Assembly (NCBI GenBank): GCA_018780645.1
Contig: JADMJJ010000058.1
Location: forward strand, 1-51,559
Reading direction: 5' to 3'
DNA length: 51,559 nucleotides
From: Burkholderiaceae bacterium
GTDB lineage: Bacteria; Pseudomonadota; Gammaproteobacteria; Burkholderiales; Burkholderiaceae_C
Shown here: positions 50,005 through 51,559 of the stretch, in pieces
Position numbering within the stretch: position 1 is the stretch's first letter
Layout of the letters: every line of letters begins with the position of its first letter
Made by a program: the position numbers and the translations under genes
The notes under the pieces: generated by a model
What the model saw: only the letters and a program-made list of their open reading frames with translations
What the model was told of the DNA's origin: nothing
The model's database searches: none

Positions 50005-51559
50005 CACAGCCCCGGCGGCGCCGTGCGTCCGAGCTTGCGGTACTCGCCACGCACGCCGGCCGCGATGTCGTCAAAGTCCAGCCGCCGGCCGGCGGTCTGG
50101 GCGCTCGCGGCGGCGGCCAGCACCGCATTGCGGATATTGCCGCCGGCCAGATCGGCCAGCGCCGCCAGCCGGTTCAGCTGCTGCTGGTCACAGCTGCTGG
50201 CCTCGCCCAGATGGGCCTGCCACAGCGCGCGCCGGGCCTGGGCGTCGGGAGCGCTGAAGTCGATGATGAAGTCGAGACGGCGCACAAAGGCCGGGTCGAA
50301 GCGGTTGCGGCTGTTGCTGGTCAGCACGACGATGCCGGCGTGCGACTCGATGCGCTGCAGCAGGTAGTTGGTCTGCGCATTGGCGAAGCGGTCGTTGGCG
50401 GTGGCGATCTCTGTGCGCTTGCCGAACAGCGTGTCGGCCTCGTCGAACAAGAGCACCACATCGGCGTGCTCGGCCCGGCCCAAGAGCTCGGCCAGGTTCT
50501 TCTCGGTGTCGCCAATCCATTTGCTGAGCATGGCCGCCAGATCGACGCGGTAGATGGGCAGGCCGAGGCGCGCCGCCAACCATTGCCCGGCCAGCGACTT
50601 GCCAGTGCCCGACAGGCCGGTGAACAGCATGCGCACACCGTCGCAGGCCCGCGTGCGCGCCGCCTCGCCCAGGCCTGCGTGCAGCCGCTCGCGCTGGGCG
50701 CAGCGCTGCAGGGCACGCTCCAGATCGGCGCCCACCGAATCGTTGACGACCAGCGCACCGTCGGGCACGAGTTCGGGCAGGGCCTGGGCCAGCGCGTCGA
50801 GCGCCCGGCCGGCCGAGGTCATGCTGGCCGCCTCGGCAATCGTCTGCAGCGAGGGCTGGCCTGCCGCCAGCAGCTGGGCCAGCCGGGCGTGTTCGCTGAT
50901 CTGCGCCACGCCGGCGCGGTAGCGGGCAGCGGCCGCGGCAGCCAGCTCGGTATCGCCCAGCGCCGCCCGCCACAGCGCGCCGCGCGTGGCCGGGTCGGGG
51001 GCTGGAATGCGCCAATCAGCGACCGCTGCGCCTTCGCGGCAGATGCCACCATCGAGCCCGGTCGTCACCAGCACCGGACCGTCATAGCCGGGCAGCGGAG
51101 GCACAGCCGCCAGCTCGCCGGGTGCGGCCTGCAGCGCAAAAACCGGCACACGGCCGCTCAGCATCAGCCAGACATCGGCGCCCACTGGCAGCTGATCGTC
51201 GAACCAGGCCGGCCGCGCACCCAGGCGCTCGATGATGGCGGCGGACAAGCCCCGCGCCTCGGCGGCGCTGGCGCTGCGCAGGGCCAGCGTGGCCTGCGGC
51301 GTGGCGGCCAGGCTGGCGGCCCAGCGATCGGCGGCGGCACGCAGCGCCGGCACGCCGTCGACCAGCGCTGCCTCGGCCTGCGCCGCCCGCACGCGGCTGC
51401 CGGGCCAGTCGGCCGACACACCGGCCAAGGCCGCGGCTATCGGTGCGGCCACGCGCAGGCTGCGCTCGCACAGCGGCCGGCCCTCGTCGTCGAGCAGCAG
51501 CAGACCGCTGCGCACGGCCGGGCCGAAGGCCAGCGCGTACAGCGTGTCGGCCTCGGCCT
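50004..51559 (-). CDS. AAA+ ATPase of eCIS type, partial
   Basis: The frame is open to the right window edge, so the N-terminus is missing; 517 codons are visible. The AAA+ module has Walker [12 protein letters not shown], Walker [18 protein letters not shown], sensor 1 [22 protein letters not shown] with the arginine finger pair, and the C-terminal lid [21 protein letters not shown]. This architecture (an inactive N-terminal part followed by one active AAA+ domain) is common next to DUF4157 genes in eCIS loci. It may remodel or load particle components. A GTG at 51515 is not a likely start because coding continues upstream. Confidence 0.85.
   Translation of the reverse strand, partial: AEADTLYALAFGPAVRSGLLLLDDEGRPLCERSLRVAAPIAAALAGVSADWPGSRVRAAQAEAALVDGVPALRAAADRWAASLAATPQATLALRSASAAEARGLSAAIIERLGARPAWFDDQLPVGADVWLMLSGRVPVFALQAAPGELAAVPPLPGYDGPVLVTTGLDGGICREGAAVADWRIPAPDPATRGALWRAALGDTELAAAAAARYRAGVAQISEHARLAQLLAAGQPSLQTIAEAASMTSAGRALDALAQALPELVPDGALVVNDSVGADLERALQRCAQRERLHAGLGEAARTRACDGVRMLFTGLSGTGKSLAGQWLAARLGLPIYRVDLAAMLSKWIGDTEKNLAELLGRAEHADVVLLFDEADTLFGKRTEIATANDRFANAQTNYLLQRIESHAGIVVLTSNSRNRFDPAFVRRLDFIIDFSAPDAQARRALWQAHLGEASSCDQQQLNRLAALADLAGGNIRNAVLAAAASAQTAGRRLDFDDIAAGVRGEYRKLGRTAPPGL

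Noticed and set aside
47815-50367. Very long open frame on the plus strand opposite the DUF4157 gene
   Set aside because: It runs antisense to two genes with clear domains and has the composition expected of high-GC reverse frames, with no family similarity.

Overview
The window is high-GC, densely coded DNA from a Proteobacterium, most likely a betaproteobacterium of the order Burkholderiales. This is inferred from gene content: a chromosomal-type integron cassette array, a senABC selenoneine locus, a PEP-CTERM protein and base composition. No rRNA or tRNA gene was found, so the genus is not determined.

Region 1 (1-5316) is a gene-cassette array. Recombination sites of the attC type (core GTTAGRY) lie near 48-55, 595-698, 923-1034, 1441-1544, 4736-4838 (decayed core) and 5040-5094 (right half only). 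Between them are small cassette genes: a Sel1-repeat protein, two tiny membrane proteins, a glyoxalase-fold (VOC) protein and a PIN toxin-antitoxin pair on the opposite strand. One cassette gene is cut by an IS3-family element (1691-2945). That element directly abuts a 5'-truncated IS21-family remnant (2946-3854) carrying istB. No integrase is visible. A DUF3297 gene (5563-5811, minus strand) follows.

Region 2 (6182-25948) is one very compact plus-strand operon of flagellar type: fliQ, fliR, flhB, flhA, flgF, flgG, flgA, flgH, flgI, flgB, flgC, fliE, fliF, a short gene in the fliG position, fliH, fliI, fliJ, a fliK-like gene, flgD, flgE, a fliM-like gene, fliN, fliO, fliP and a divergent FliA-type sigma factor. 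It encodes a full export gate, ATPase complex, MS ring, rod, P and L rings and hook. It lacks flagellin, filament cap, hook-filament junction proteins, FlgJ, FlgM/N, MotA/B, chemotaxis genes and a recognisable full-length FliG. The gene order is a circular permutation of the usual fliMNOPQR-flhBA order. This is the strongest candidate here for an unusual system: either a hook-basal-body machine used for secretion, or a second flagellum whose filament genes lie elsewhere.

Region 3 (25986-30027) holds housekeeping and accessory genes on the plus strand: a TPR protein, a RidA-family protein, a DUF1993 protein, a HAD hydrolase, an unrecognised basic protein and a Blc-type lipocalin.

Region 4 (30041-36691) is a selenium locus. 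senA (selenoneine synthase, EgtB-like) is read on the minus strand, with a phnDCEE-type ABC transporter directly downstream. senB (selenosugar synthase) and senC (selenophosphate synthetase) diverge from it on the plus strand. The shared transcription unit suggests, but does not prove, that the transporter imports a selenium compound.

Region 5 (36688-45906) carries a two-subunit molybdenum hydroxylase of isoquinoline-1-oxidoreductase type behind an OmpR/HK two-component pair, a spondin-domain PEP-CTERM protein, a RES/Xre toxin-antitoxin pair with a likely operator, a large CorA-like transporter and a small membrane protein.

Region 6 (45976-51559) is the edge of what looks like an extracellular contractile injection system (eCIS) locus. 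It has a 1.3-kDa-residue-scale (1342-aa) DUF4157 protein with a nuclease-like C-terminus, and a partial AAA+ ATPase that runs off the window. Structural eCIS genes would be expected to the right.
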